Assembly (NCBI GenBank): GCA_943326825.2
Contig: CALPUT020000132.1
Span: forward strand, 1 to 6,904
From: Chryseobacterium gleum
GTDB lineage: Bacteria; Bacteroidota; Bacteroidia; Flavobacteriales_D; Crocinitomicaceae
Direction of reading: 5' to 3'
DNA: 6,904 nt
Shown: positions 1 to 5,961 of the stretch, piece by piece
How positions within the stretch are numbered: the stretch's first letter is position 1
Layout: the number at the start of each line of letters is the position of its first letter
Notes under the pieces: model-generated
The model's database searches: none
What the model was told of the DNA's origin: nothing
Seen by the model: the letters and a program-made list of their open reading frames with translations, nothing else
Made by a program: the position numbers and the translations under genes

Positions 1-96
1 ACTTTTGATATAAATCTTAATAGCTTGGTCTAAAATTAAAATGAGGGCAATAATAGCCCCCACAATAAATATGTTTTTTTTCAAAGACGAATTCAC
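1..96 (-). CDS. lspA: Signal peptidase II (prolipoprotein signal peptidase), N-terminal part; gene continues beyond the left edge
   Basis: LspA is the inner-membrane aspartic protease that removes the signal peptide from diacylglyceryl-modified prolipoproteins. Only the first 32 codons are visible. They read as a short Lys-containing N-terminus, a first membrane helix (about residues 8-22, rich in Ile/Leu/Val) and then the family's early motif LDQAIKIYI (residues 22-30), matching the D-Q-x-x-K pattern after helix 1. The chosen start is GTG at 96-94, one base after the stop of the upstream TraR/DksA gene (TAA-C-GTG). An in-frame TGA lies 12 codons upstream and no ATG intervenes, so the alternatives are TTG at residue 5 or GTG at residue 12. 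The second would cut into the helix. The one-base gap suggests translational coupling to the upstream gene. The catalytic aspartates lie outside the window. The family call is fairly secure because of the motif and its position. The exact start is less certain. Confidence 0.85.
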   Translation of the reverse strand, partial: MNSSLKKNIFIVGAIIALILILDQAIKIYIKS

Positions 97-97
97 G

Positions 98-481
98 TTA
101 ATCTTTTTGAATGTTTTTTGCTTCGATACTCATTGTTGCATGAGGAACTAACTTTAATCTTTCTTTTGGGATTAATTTTCCCGTTACTCTACAAATACCA
201 TATGTTTTATTTTCAATACGTGTCAACGCATGTTGTAAACTTTGTACAAATTTTTCCTGACGGGCACTTAATTGAGCAACTTCTTCTCGTGATAACGTTT
301 GAGACCCATCTTCCATCATGTTAAATGTTCTACCAGTATCATCAGTTCCATGATTATCACTATTTGACAAAGAAGCTCGAAGTAATTCGTAGTCTTCATT
401 TGCTTCTTGTAATTTACGTTGAATTAAATCTTTAAACTCTTGAAGTTCTGAATCTGAGTAACGTGTTTTTTCTTGAGACAT
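98..481 (-). CDS. TraR/DksA-family transcriptional regulator with degenerate zinc finger
   Basis: A 127-residue protein of the TraR/DksA family, whose members bind in the RNA polymerase secondary channel and tune transcription initiation, often with ppGpp. Residues 10-35 and about 62-92 are charged, helical, coiled-coil-like segments. The C-terminus carries the family signature YGICRVTGKLIP (94-105) followed by a VPHAT block (112-116). In canonical DksA the zinc site is CxxC-x17-CxxC. Here the same spacing is kept but the four positions are Cys97, Thr100, Ser118 and Ala121, so three of four ligands are missing and zinc binding is very unlikely. The acidic coiled-coil-tip motif DxxDxA of E. 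coli DksA is not clearly present; the nearest acidic stretch is DNHGTDD (42-48). From general knowledge, such zinc-less forms are common in Bacteroidota and sit beside lspA, as here. The ATG at 481 is the only good start and lies about 45 bases after a perfect TAnnTTTG box. I would not call it dksA proper, because the functional residues differ. Confidence 0.88.
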   Translation of the reverse strand: MSQEKTRYSDSELQEFKDLIQRKLQEANEDYELLRASLSNSDNHGTDDTGRTFNMMEDGSQTLSREEVAQLSARQEKFVQSLQHALTRIENKTYGICRVTGKLIPKERLKLVPHATMSIEAKNIQKD

Positions 482-525
482 CTGATTATGTTTTAATATT
501 TTGAAATTGCATTTTTTAATGAAAG

Positions 526-533
526 CAAATATA
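526..533 (-). promoter_or_regulatory. Predicted -7 promoter box for the TraR/DksA-lspA unit
   Basis: On the minus strand positions 533-526 read TATATTTG, followed by C. This is a perfect match to the Bacteroidota sigma-ABfr -7 consensus TAnnTTTG. It lies 44 bases before the ATG at 481, giving an untranslated leader of about 40 bases. No convincing TTTG -33 element is seen 19-21 bases further upstream, so the call rests on the -7 box and its placement only. Confidence 0.5.
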
Positions 534-672
534 AACTAAAATTAGAAATTTCGATATAGAAGTTTTCCACTAAGAGAGGTTTTTGTTTATAAAATTTAAT
601 TTAATTAAAATTCAGTAAAAAAAATCATGATTTAAACACTTAAATGTCCTTAATTCATGGAATAGCTTATAA

Positions 673-699
673 TTTGTACAAAGAAAAAATGTAACTTTG
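673..699 (+). promoter_or_regulatory. Predicted promoter of the DUF6427 gene, overlapping a 10-base palindrome
   Basis: TAACTTTG at 692-699 matches the Bacteroidota -7 consensus TAnnTTTG exactly. The only TTTG upstream is at 673-676, 15 bases away, shorter than the usual 19-20, so the -33 element is weak. That TTTG is the left half of the perfect palindrome TTTGTACAAA (673-682), which could be an operator or chance in AT-rich DNA. The -7 box ends only four bases before the ATG at 704, so transcription would start at or very near the start codon. The rest of the 222-base divergent gap (482-703) holds AT-rich tracts, for example TTTAATTTAATTAAA near 596-610, and no gene that I can support. Confidence 0.45.
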
Positions 700-703
700 T
701 TTT

Positions 704-1660
704 ATGATTAAGTTATTCTTAGGGAATCGTTCGGTTGTATTGTTTTTATTGCCTTTTGTTATTGCAATATATGTGATATTGAATTTTTCTTCTAATTATT
801 TCACCTATTCAACAGTTTCAAATTTCGGATTTTGGGGGAGTCAAAAAATGCCTTTTTCAATTTTGACAAGCCAAATAGTCGCTAGTTTTTTCGTTCTTTT
901 TAATGCTTTAGGTATAAATGCAATTTTTAACTGGAATGAGTTTTTTGGAAGAAATAGTTTTATGCCTTCATTACTCTACATCATATTGATGAGTTTTTAT
1001 CAATCATTTTATGAAATAGATGGATTATTGATAGCACATAGTTGTATAATTACTACACTTTTTCAATTGTTTAAATTGAGACAAAATGAAGAAGGACGAA
1101 AATTAGTTTTTAATTCTGCATTTCTAATTGGGGCTGGGGCGACTTTTCATCCCCCACTTTTATTCATAATGCCATTTGTTTTGTTTATGATTTGGACTAT
1201 TCGTCCTTTAGTAGTTCGTGAACTAGTATTAACTCTTTTGGGTTTTGGCTTACCAATTTTATATGCATTGCTCTTTTTATTGTATACGAAAACAAAAATT
1301 AATTTTCAATTATTAGAAATTCACGAGAATTATAATAGACATCAATTTGACTTTTTAGTTTCATCAACAATTTTCATTTTTTCCTTTTTTTTGAGTGTTA
1401 TAAGTATTCAAGCAAATATTAAAAAAAGTTCTATTCGTTTAAAAAAGTTAGTTCAAATTCTTTGGTGGTTAATTTTTATATCAATTTCATTAGGTTTGAT
1501 GGATTATCTTTTTTTTAATCAGATTGAGCGATTCAGCTTATTAATGATTCCTTTGTCTTTTTTATTAACATTCTCGTTTACCCATAAAACGTTGTTTTAC
1601 GTTGCGAATGGGCTTTTTTATAGTACCTTGATTTATTCTTTTGTTAAATTTTTCTTGTAA
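704..1660 (+). CDS. DUF6427-type multi-pass inner-membrane protein of unknown function
   Basis: A 318-residue, strongly hydrophobic protein with roughly eight to nine predicted membrane segments: about residues 11-28, 53-75, 88-104, 107-123, 139-165, 170-193, 217-236, 246-266 and 275-316 (probably two). Its size, overall pattern and the central block resemble the Bacteroidota family DUF6427: a D-G-L-L helix, a basic stretch around 124-134 (KLRQNEEGRK), then FNSAFLIGAGATFHPPLLF (136-154). I recall that family as lying near purD and upp in flavobacteria. No catalytic motif is visible and no function is known to me. Positive charges cluster in the loops at 124-133 and around 241-249 (KKSSIRLKK), useful for judging topology. 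The ATG at 704 follows a -7-like box by only four bases. Transcription appears separate from purQ, as 153 bases follow the stop. An unrelated polytopic protein, for example a polysaccharide polymerase, is the alternative. Confidence 0.65.
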   Translation: MIKLFLGNRSVVLFLLPFVIAIYVILNFSSNYFTYSTVSNFGFWGSQKMPFSILTSQIVASFFVLFNALGINAIFNWNEFFGRNSFMPSLLYIILMSFYQSFYEIDGLLIAHSCIITTLFQLFKLRQNEEGRKLVFNSAFLIGAGATFHPPLLFIMPFVLFMIWTIRPLVVRELVLTLLGFGLPILYALLFLLYTKTKINFQLLEIHENYNRHQFDFLVSSTIFIFSFFLSVISIQANIKKSSIRLKKLVQILWWLIFISISLGLMDYLFFNQIERFSLLMIPLSFLLTFSFTHKTLFYVANGLFYSTLIYSFVKFFL

Positions 1661-1689
1661 AATCAACGATTCTCTTTCGGATAATTGAC

Positions 1690-1725
1690 TAATTTTGCAG
1701 AAATATTTATATGAAGTAAACTTTG
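1690..1725 (+). promoter_or_regulatory. Overlapping tandem promoter-like boxes upstream of purQ
   Basis: TAATTTTG at 1690-1697 is a perfect TAnnTTTG -7 box. Nineteen to twenty bases after it comes TAAACTTTG (1717-1725), a near match with either one extra base or A in place of the first T. The TTTG ending the first box sits at the right distance to act as the -33 element of the second. The best-placed promoter for purQ is therefore TTTG (1694-1697), N20, AAACTTTG (1718-1725), with a start near 1730 and a leader of about 80 bases. The first box lacks a clear -33 element. I see no intrinsic terminator between the DUF6427 stop at 1660 and these boxes. Confidence 0.45.
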
Positions 1726-1732
1726 CAGAAAT
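1694..1732 (+). repeat. 11-base direct repeat TTTGCAGAAAT, two copies
   Basis: TTTGCAGAAAT occurs at 1694-1704 and again at 1722-1732, 28 bases start to start. The match extends loosely leftward (TAATTTTGC... and TAAACTTTGC...). Both copies begin at a -7-like box, so the repeat may be duplicated promoter plus initiation sequence, or two binding sites for a regulator of purQ. Confidence 0.6.
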
Positions 1733-1801
1733 GATGAGTTTATAGAATAAAGATTAAAGAGTTGAAGTTTAATGATATATGTTGATTTATAACATTTATA
1801 A

Positions 1802-1813
1802 AAATAAATAAAT
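1802..1813 (+). promoter_or_regulatory. A-rich translation initiation region of purQ (no Shine-Dalgarno)
   Basis: AAATAAATAAAT abuts the ATG at 1814 and no AGGAGG-like sequence is seen. Bacteroidota rely little on Shine-Dalgarno pairing, and unstructured A-rich leaders are typical, so this supports the chosen start. The same 12-mer precedes purD at 2521-2532. Confidence 0.5.
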
Positions 1814-2500
1814 ATGAAATTTGGAGTAGTTACTTTTCCTGGTTCAAACTGTGATGAAGACATGGTTTATGTATTACAAGACATTTTAGGTCAAAAAGTT
1901 GAGCAATTATGGCACAAAGATACTGACTTGAAAGGTGTAGATTTTGTAGTACTTCCTGGTGGATTTTCGTATGGTGATTATTTAAGATCTGGAGCTATTG
2001 CGAAACTTTCTCCAATTATGGGTGAAGTAATTAAGCATGCAAACAAAGGAGGTTATGTAATGGGGATTTGTAATGGGTTTCAAATATTAACAGAATCTGG
2101 TTTGTTAGAAGGTGCATTATTACATAACAATCATCAAAAATTTATATGTAGAAATGTTCATATTAAGCCAGCTTCAAAAGATTCAGCTATTACTAAAGGA
2201 TTAGAGTTAGAAAAAGCCTATAAAATTCCGATCGCTCATGGTGAAGGAAGATTTTATGCTTCAGAAGATTCTTTAAAAAGTATTTTAGACAATGAACAAG
2301 TTATTTTTAACTATTGTTCAGAAGATGGAAAACTGGCAGATGAATTCAATCCAAATGGTTCACTATTAAATATAGCTGGAATTTCAAATAAAAATAAAAA
2401 TGTGTTTGGAATGATGCCTCACCCTGAAAGAGCTGCTGATCAATTGTTAGCGAATGAAGATGGTAAAGCTATTTTTGAATCATTATTGAAATATTGTTAA
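1814..2500 (+). CDS. purQ: Phosphoribosylformylglycinamidine synthase, glutamine amidotransferase subunit PurQ
   Basis: PurQ is the class I glutaminase subunit of FGAM synthase. It releases ammonia from glutamine for PurL, which converts FGAR to FGAM with ATP in step 4 of de novo purine synthesis, in the cytosol. The 228-residue length equals that of stand-alone Bacillus-type PurQ (about 227). Diagnostic motifs in order: the N-terminal FPGSNCDED (8-16), the oxyanion-side LPGGFSYGDYLRSGAIA (47-63), the nucleophile elbow GICNGFQIL (84-92) with Cys86, FICRN (110-114), IPIAHGEGRF, and MMPHPERA (200-207) with catalytic His203 and Glu205. The full catalytic triad is therefore present. A free PurQ normally works with a short PurL and the small PurS protein, neither of which is in this window. 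purD follows after 36 bases, and both are likely co-transcribed. The start is fixed by alignment of the N-terminal motif to the family. The identification is secure. Confidence 0.96.
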   Translation: MKFGVVTFPGSNCDEDMVYVLQDILGQKVEQLWHKDTDLKGVDFVVLPGGFSYGDYLRSGAIAKLSPIMGEVIKHANKGGYVMGICNGFQILTESGLLEGALLHNNHQKFICRNVHIKPASKDSAITKGLELEKAYKIPIAHGEGRFYASEDSLKSILDNEQVIFNYCSEDGKLADEFNPNGSLLNIAGISNKNKNVFGMMPHPERAADQLLANEDGKAIFESLLKYC

Positions 2501-2506
2501 ATTAAT

Positions 2507-2523
2507 TTTCCTTAATTAGGAAA
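2507..2523 (+). repeat. Short inverted repeat between purQ and purD
   Basis: TTTCCT (2507-2512) and AGGAAA (2518-2523) form a perfect 6-base stem with a 5-base loop (TAATT). It lies 7 bases after the purQ stop and ends 13 bases before the purD start. The stem has only two GC pairs and no U-tract follows, so it is not a convincing terminator. It could be a weak RNA hairpin affecting the balance between the two genes. Its right arm places AGGA about 15 bases before the purD ATG, too far for a normal Shine-Dalgarno site. Confidence 0.4.
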
Positions 2524-2532
2524 TAAATAAAT
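2521..2532 (+). promoter_or_regulatory. A-rich translation initiation region of purD
   Basis: AAATAAATAAAT, identical to the 12-mer immediately before purQ, here followed by AAAA and the ATG at 2537. There is no Shine-Dalgarno-like site at normal spacing. The shared element suggests similar initiation for the two purine genes. Confidence 0.45.
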
Positions 2533-2536
2533 AAAA

Positions 2537-3811
2537 ATGAAGGTATTACTTCTTGGGTCTGGTGGTAGAGAGCATGCTTTTGCATGGAAAATTGCTCAAA
2601 GTTCAATGTTAGATGAATTGTATATTGCACCAGGAAATGCTGGAACACGCAATCATGGTACAAATGTAGATATTGATACTAATGATTTTAATGCAATTAA
2701 AACATTTGTGCTTGATCACGGAATTAATATGGTTGTTGTTGGGCCTGAAGATTTATTGGTAAATGGAATTAGCGATTTTTTCTCAGCTGACACTGAATTA
2801 AAAAATGTTCCAGTTATTGGACCAAATCAACATGCAGCACAATTAGAAGGAAGTAAAGATTTTGCGAAGAAATTTATGTTTAAACATAATATTCCAACAG
2901 CAAAATATGCCACATTTACAAAAGATACCTTAAATGAAGGTTATGCGTTTTTAGAAACGATGAAACCACCATATGTATTGAAAGCAGATGGTTTAGCTGC
3001 TGGTAAAGGTGTATTAATATTAAATACATTAAAAGAAGCTAATGCTGAATTAAAAAGTATGTTAGCTGACGCCAAATTTGGCGATGCTAGTTCAAGGGTT
3101 GTTATTGAACAATTTTTAAAAGGAATTGAACTTTCAATGTTTGTTATTACGGATGGTGAGTCTTACAAGATTTTACCTGAAGCAAAAGATTACAAACGAA
3201 TAGGAGAAGGAGATAATGGTTTGAATACAGGAGGAATGGGAGCCATTTCGCCAGTTCCATTTGCGGATGCAAAATTCAAAGAAAAGGTTAAAAATCAAAT
3301 TATCATCCCTACTATTAAAGGATTTAAAGCAGACGGAATCGTATATAAAGGATTCGTTTTCTTTGGTTTAATAAATGTAAAAGGTGAGCCATATGTAATT
3401 GAATACAATTGTAGAATGGGTGATCCTGAAACAGAGGTTGTAATTCCTCGATTGAAATCTGATTTATTGGATTTATTTGAAGGAGTTGCTTCTCAAACAT
3501 TATCTGAAAGAGATGTTCAATTCGATGAAAGAAGTGCTTGTACTGTAATGATGGTTTCTGGAGGTTATCCAGAAGAATTTGAAAAAGGAAAACAAATTTT
3601 CGGTTTAAATGCTGTTACAGATAGTATTGTTTTTCACGCAGGAACAAAGTCTGATGGTCCTGCAGTGATTTCTGCAGGAGGTCGTGTTTTAACGATTACT
3701 TCTTATGGGAAGAATATTGAATTTGCTTTAGCAAAATCGTACAGTTCAGCAGAAAAAATAGAATTTGAAAACGCTTATTTTAGAAAAGATATTGGTTTTG
3801 ATGTAATCTAA
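2537..3811 (+). CDS. purD: Phosphoribosylamine--glycine ligase (GAR synthetase)
   Basis: PurD joins 5-phosphoribosylamine and glycine with ATP to give glycinamide ribonucleotide, step 2 of de novo purine synthesis (cytosolic). The 424-residue length is normal for the family. Visible signatures: GSGGREHA (7-14) in the N-terminal nucleotide-binding-like domain, APGNAGT (31-37), VVGPEDLL, the ATP-grasp glycine-rich segment KADGLAAGKG (149-158), LNTGGMGA (229-236), and the PurD signature RMGDPETEV (293-301) containing metal- and ATP-binding acidic residues. The C-terminal domain contains the MVSGGYP block and ends normally, so the protein is complete. It follows purQ by 36 bases on the same strand, and the CNNM/CorC gene begins 38 bases after its stop, consistent with an operon. 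No fusion to PurM or PurN, as seen in eukaryotes, is present. The identification is secure. Confidence 0.97.
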   Translation: MKVLLLGSGGREHAFAWKIAQSSMLDELYIAPGNAGTRNHGTNVDIDTNDFNAIKTFVLDHGINMVVVGPEDLLVNGISDFFSADTELKNVPVIGPNQHAAQLEGSKDFAKKFMFKHNIPTAKYATFTKDTLNEGYAFLETMKPPYVLKADGLAAGKGVLILNTLKEANAELKSMLADAKFGDASSRVVIEQFLKGIELSMFVITDGESYKILPEAKDYKRIGEGDNGLNTGGMGAISPVPFADAKFKEKVKNQIIIPTIKGFKADGIVYKGFVFFGLINVKGEPYVIEYNCRMGDPETEVVIPRLKSDLLDLFEGVASQTLSERDVQFDERSACTVMMVSGGYPEEFEKGKQIFGLNAVTDSIVFHAGTKSDGPAVISAGGRVLTITSYGKNIEFALAKSYSSAEKIEFENAYFRKDIGFDVI

Positions 3812-3849
3812 TTCAGAAAATTATACTAGATTTACTTTATTAGAAAATA

Positions 3850-5106
3850 ATGGAATCAGAACTGATTATAATAATCGCAACGCTTGTTTTTTCAGCGTTT
3901 TTCTCTGGAATGGAAATCGCTTTTATCGCTTCAAACCGATTAAAAGTTGAAATGGACCGAACAAAAGGAACATTGTACGGGCGTATTTTAGGTATTTTCT
4001 ACAAAAATGAATCACATTTTATAGCAACATTGTTACTTGGAAATAATATTTCATTAGTTATTTTTGGTATTTCTGCAGCAGCATTATTAAATCCAATAAT
4101 TAGCAATTGGGGAATTACAAGTGGAGGTATGATCCTTATAATTCAAACAACCTTGTCAACACTGTTAGTTCTAAGTACAGCTGAATTTTTACCAAAAGCA
4201 TTGGTTCAAATTAATCCAAATGGGTATTTAAAATTCACTTCAATTATAATGATTTCGTTGTATTGGATTTTATATTTACCAACACAAATGATTGTTTTTT
4301 TGAGTAATGGATTTTTGAAATTAGTAAAGTCTGAAGGTGATGATAATTCTCAAAAAGTATTTTCTAAAGTGGATTTAGAGCATTATGTTCAAGATATTAA
4401 TGAGCGTATCAAAGAAGAACAAGAATTCGGAAATGAAATGCAAATTCTTCAAAATGCATTGGATTTTTCAAATTTAAAAACACGAGATTGCATGGTGCCT
4501 AGAATGGAAATTGTTGCAATCGAAGTAGAAGAAGAAATCGAAGATTTACAGAAATTATTCATTGAAAAAGGATTGTCAAAAATAGTGGTTTACCGTGATA
4601 GTGTAGACAATATAATTGGGTATGTTCATTCATTTGAAATGTTCAAAAAACCGCAATCTATCAAACAAATTTTATTACCAATTTCGTTTGTTCCTGAGGT
4701 AATGCCTGCGAAAGAATTAATGGAGCTTTTTTCTAAACAATCTGGAAATATTGCAATTGTTGTTGATGAATATGGAGGAACTTCGGGTGTTATAACATTA
4801 GAAGATGTTATTGAAGAAATTTTTGGTGACATTGTCGATGAGCATGATAAAGAAGATTTATTAGAACAAAAAATATCTGATTCAGAATTTATTTTTTCAG
4901 CAAGATTAGATATTGATTACATTAATGAAGCATATAATTTACAACTTCCTGATTCAGATGAATATGAAACACTAGGAGGATTAATTATTAATACAACAGA
5001 ATCTATTCCTGAATCAGGAGATGAAGTAAGTCTTGAGAAATACTCTCTTATTATTGATCAAGTAAGTGATCGAAAAATCGAAGTGGTAAAAGTTATTGTT
5101 CTTTAA
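3850..5106 (+). CDS. CNNM/CorC (hemolysin C)-family membrane protein with CBS pair; probable divalent-cation (Mg2+) transport protein
   Basis: A complete 418-residue protein with the full three-part CNNM/CorC architecture. (1) An N-terminal CNNM (DUF21) membrane domain, about residues 1-180: helices near 4-25, 58-80, 90-110 and 128-150, with the conserved FFSGMEIAF segment (17-25, Ser19 and Glu22), the LLLGNN motif and AEFLPKAL. (2) A CBS pair, about 205-335: TRDCMVPR (211-218) opening the first CBS, and VDEYGGTSGVITLEDVIEEI (305-324) closing the second. (3) A C-terminal CorC_HlyC domain, about 345-418. Characterised relatives in bacteria and archaea are Mg2+ exporters gated by ATP/Mg binding to the CBS pair; 'hemolysin' is a historical name. 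The paralog GldE, linked to gliding, shares this architecture; the neighbours here give no support for GldE. The propeller-like gene starts 9 bases after its stop. The family is certain, the substrate inferred. Confidence 0.9.
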   Translation: MESELIIIIATLVFSAFFSGMEIAFIASNRLKVEMDRTKGTLYGRILGIFYKNESHFIATLLLGNNISLVIFGISAAALLNPIISNWGITSGGMILIIQTTLSTLLVLSTAEFLPKALVQINPNGYLKFTSIIMISLYWILYLPTQMIVFLSNGFLKLVKSEGDDNSQKVFSKVDLEHYVQDINERIKEEQEFGNEMQILQNALDFSNLKTRDCMVPRMEIVAIEVEEEIEDLQKLFIEKGLSKIVVYRDSVDNIIGYVHSFEMFKKPQSIKQILLPISFVPEVMPAKELMELFSKQSGNIAIVVDEYGGTSGVITLEDVIEEIFGDIVDEHDKEDLLEQKISDSEFIFSARLDIDYINEAYNLQLPDSDEYETLGGLIINTTESIPESGDEVSLEKYSLIIDQVSDRKIEVVKVIVL

Positions 5107-5115
5107 GGCATCAAC

Positions 5116-5961
5116 ATGATTAAAATTTCAGTTTTTATTCTTGTTATTTTCAGTTCATTTTTATCGTTTTCTCAAAAAAAACTTGTTGCCGAATTACCTC
5201 ACAAATTAAAAGAAATTTCAGGACTTGCATTTTTAAACGATACTGTTTTGATTGCTCACAATGATAGTGGTAACGAAGCAGAAATTTATTTTTTAGATTT
5301 ATTAGGAAATAAAATTCATACGGTAGTAATTGAAAATGCTGAAAATAAAGACTGGGAAGATATCTCAGTAGATCAAAAAGGACACATTTATATTGCAGAT
5401 ATTGGAAACAATAATAATATGCGAAAAGATTTGTGTGTCTATAAAGTAAATTCCAAAAATATTCTTGAAAAAGAGACAGTGAAAGCGGAGAAAATAACAT
5501 TCAATTATCCTGAACAATTAGCATTTCCGCCTGAAGAGAAAGATCTTCATTTTGATTGTGAAGGAATGGCTTTTTACAAAGATTCATTGTACTTATTTAC
5601 AAAATGTAGAGCAGAACCTTTTGATGGAAAAACATTTTGTTACACGATTCCAACAAAAGCAGGAACGTATAAAGCAGAGAAGCAATTTGAATATGTTTTA
5701 GGAAAAGGTGGTTGGTGGAAGGACGCGGTAACAGGTGCTGAAATTAAAAATGATAAATGTTATTTATTGACTTATGATCGATTAGTTATTTTCTCATTTA
5801 AACATAAAAAGTTAGAATATTTACAGCAAATTGGTTTAGGTAAAATTTCTCAAAAAGAAGCTATTGCAGTTAATACTATCGGACAAATTTACATCGCTGA
5901 TGAACGTCATAAAGTTTTAGGTGGAGGTAATTTATATCGAGTTAAAATTCCCAAGAAATGA
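5116..5961 (+). CDS. Secreted beta-propeller-like protein (SdiA-regulated / phytase-like esterase type fold), function unknown
   Basis: A 281-residue protein with a Sec signal peptide: Lys3, a hydrophobic core (4-16) and a probable cleavage near SFS-QKK (17-22). There is no lipobox cysteine and no recognisable type IX secretion C-terminal domain, so it is probably periplasmic or released. The mature part shows repeated blade-like units with an acidic residue before a small hydrophobic segment: EISGLAF (33-39), DWEDISVD (79-86), FDCEGMAF (146-153) and QKEAIAV (246-252). These alternate with strand segments such as IYIADIGNN (91-99) and IYIADER (258-264). This pattern is typical of propellers related to the SdiA-regulated and phytase-like esterase families; no enzymatic activity can be inferred. 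It sits 9 bases after the CNNM/CorC gene and overlaps the HAD gene by four bases (ATGA), indicating tight co-expression. An NHL-type propeller is the alternative. Confidence 0.65.
   Translation: MIKISVFILVIFSSFLSFSQKKLVAELPHKLKEISGLAFLNDTVLIAHNDSGNEAEIYFLDLLGNKIHTVVIENAENKDWEDISVDQKGHIYIADIGNNNNMRKDLCVYKVNSKNILEKETVKAEKITFNYPEQLAFPPEEKDLHFDCEGMAFYKDSLYLFTKCRAEPFDGKTFCYTIPTKAGTYKAEKQFEYVLGKGGWWKDAVTGAEIKNDKCYLLTYDRLVIFSFKHKKLEYLQQIGLGKISQKEAIAVNTIGQIYIADERHKVLGGGNLYRVKIPKK

Noticed and set aside
118..324. Plus-strand open frame of 68 codons
   Set aside because: It lies entirely antisense to the well-supported TraR/DksA gene and has no family-like motif; it is a shadow frame.
596..640. AT-rich palindromic stretches (TTTAATTTAATTAAA and TTTAA-ACAC-TTAAA) in the divergent region as operators
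   Set aside because: Pure A/T palindromes of this size are expected by chance at this base composition.
1663..1863. Minus-strand open frame of 66 codons over the purQ leader and start
   Set aside because: It is low in complexity, overlaps the conserved N-terminus of purQ in antisense, and covers the promoter-like boxes; chance frame in AT-rich DNA.
3807..3844. Inverted repeat TCTAAT ... ATTAGA between purD and the CNNM/CorC gene as a terminator
   Set aside because: A six-base AT-rich stem with a 26-base loop and no U-tract would be too weak; short spacing favours read-through.
4626..4832. Minus-strand open frame inside the CNNM/CorC gene
   Set aside because: Antisense to the conserved CBS pair, with Ser/Ile-rich composition expected of a shadow frame.
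3850..5106. Assignment of the CBS-domain membrane protein as GldE
   Set aside because: GldE shares the architecture, but no gld neighbour is present and the N-terminus resembles the general CorC/HlyC group; the sequence alone does not justify the gliding label.
5150..5500. Minus-strand open frame of 116 codons inside the propeller gene
   Set aside because: Tyr/Phe/Leu-rich composition typical of the reverse complement of an A-rich gene; no recognisable domain and a coding-supported gene on the other strand.
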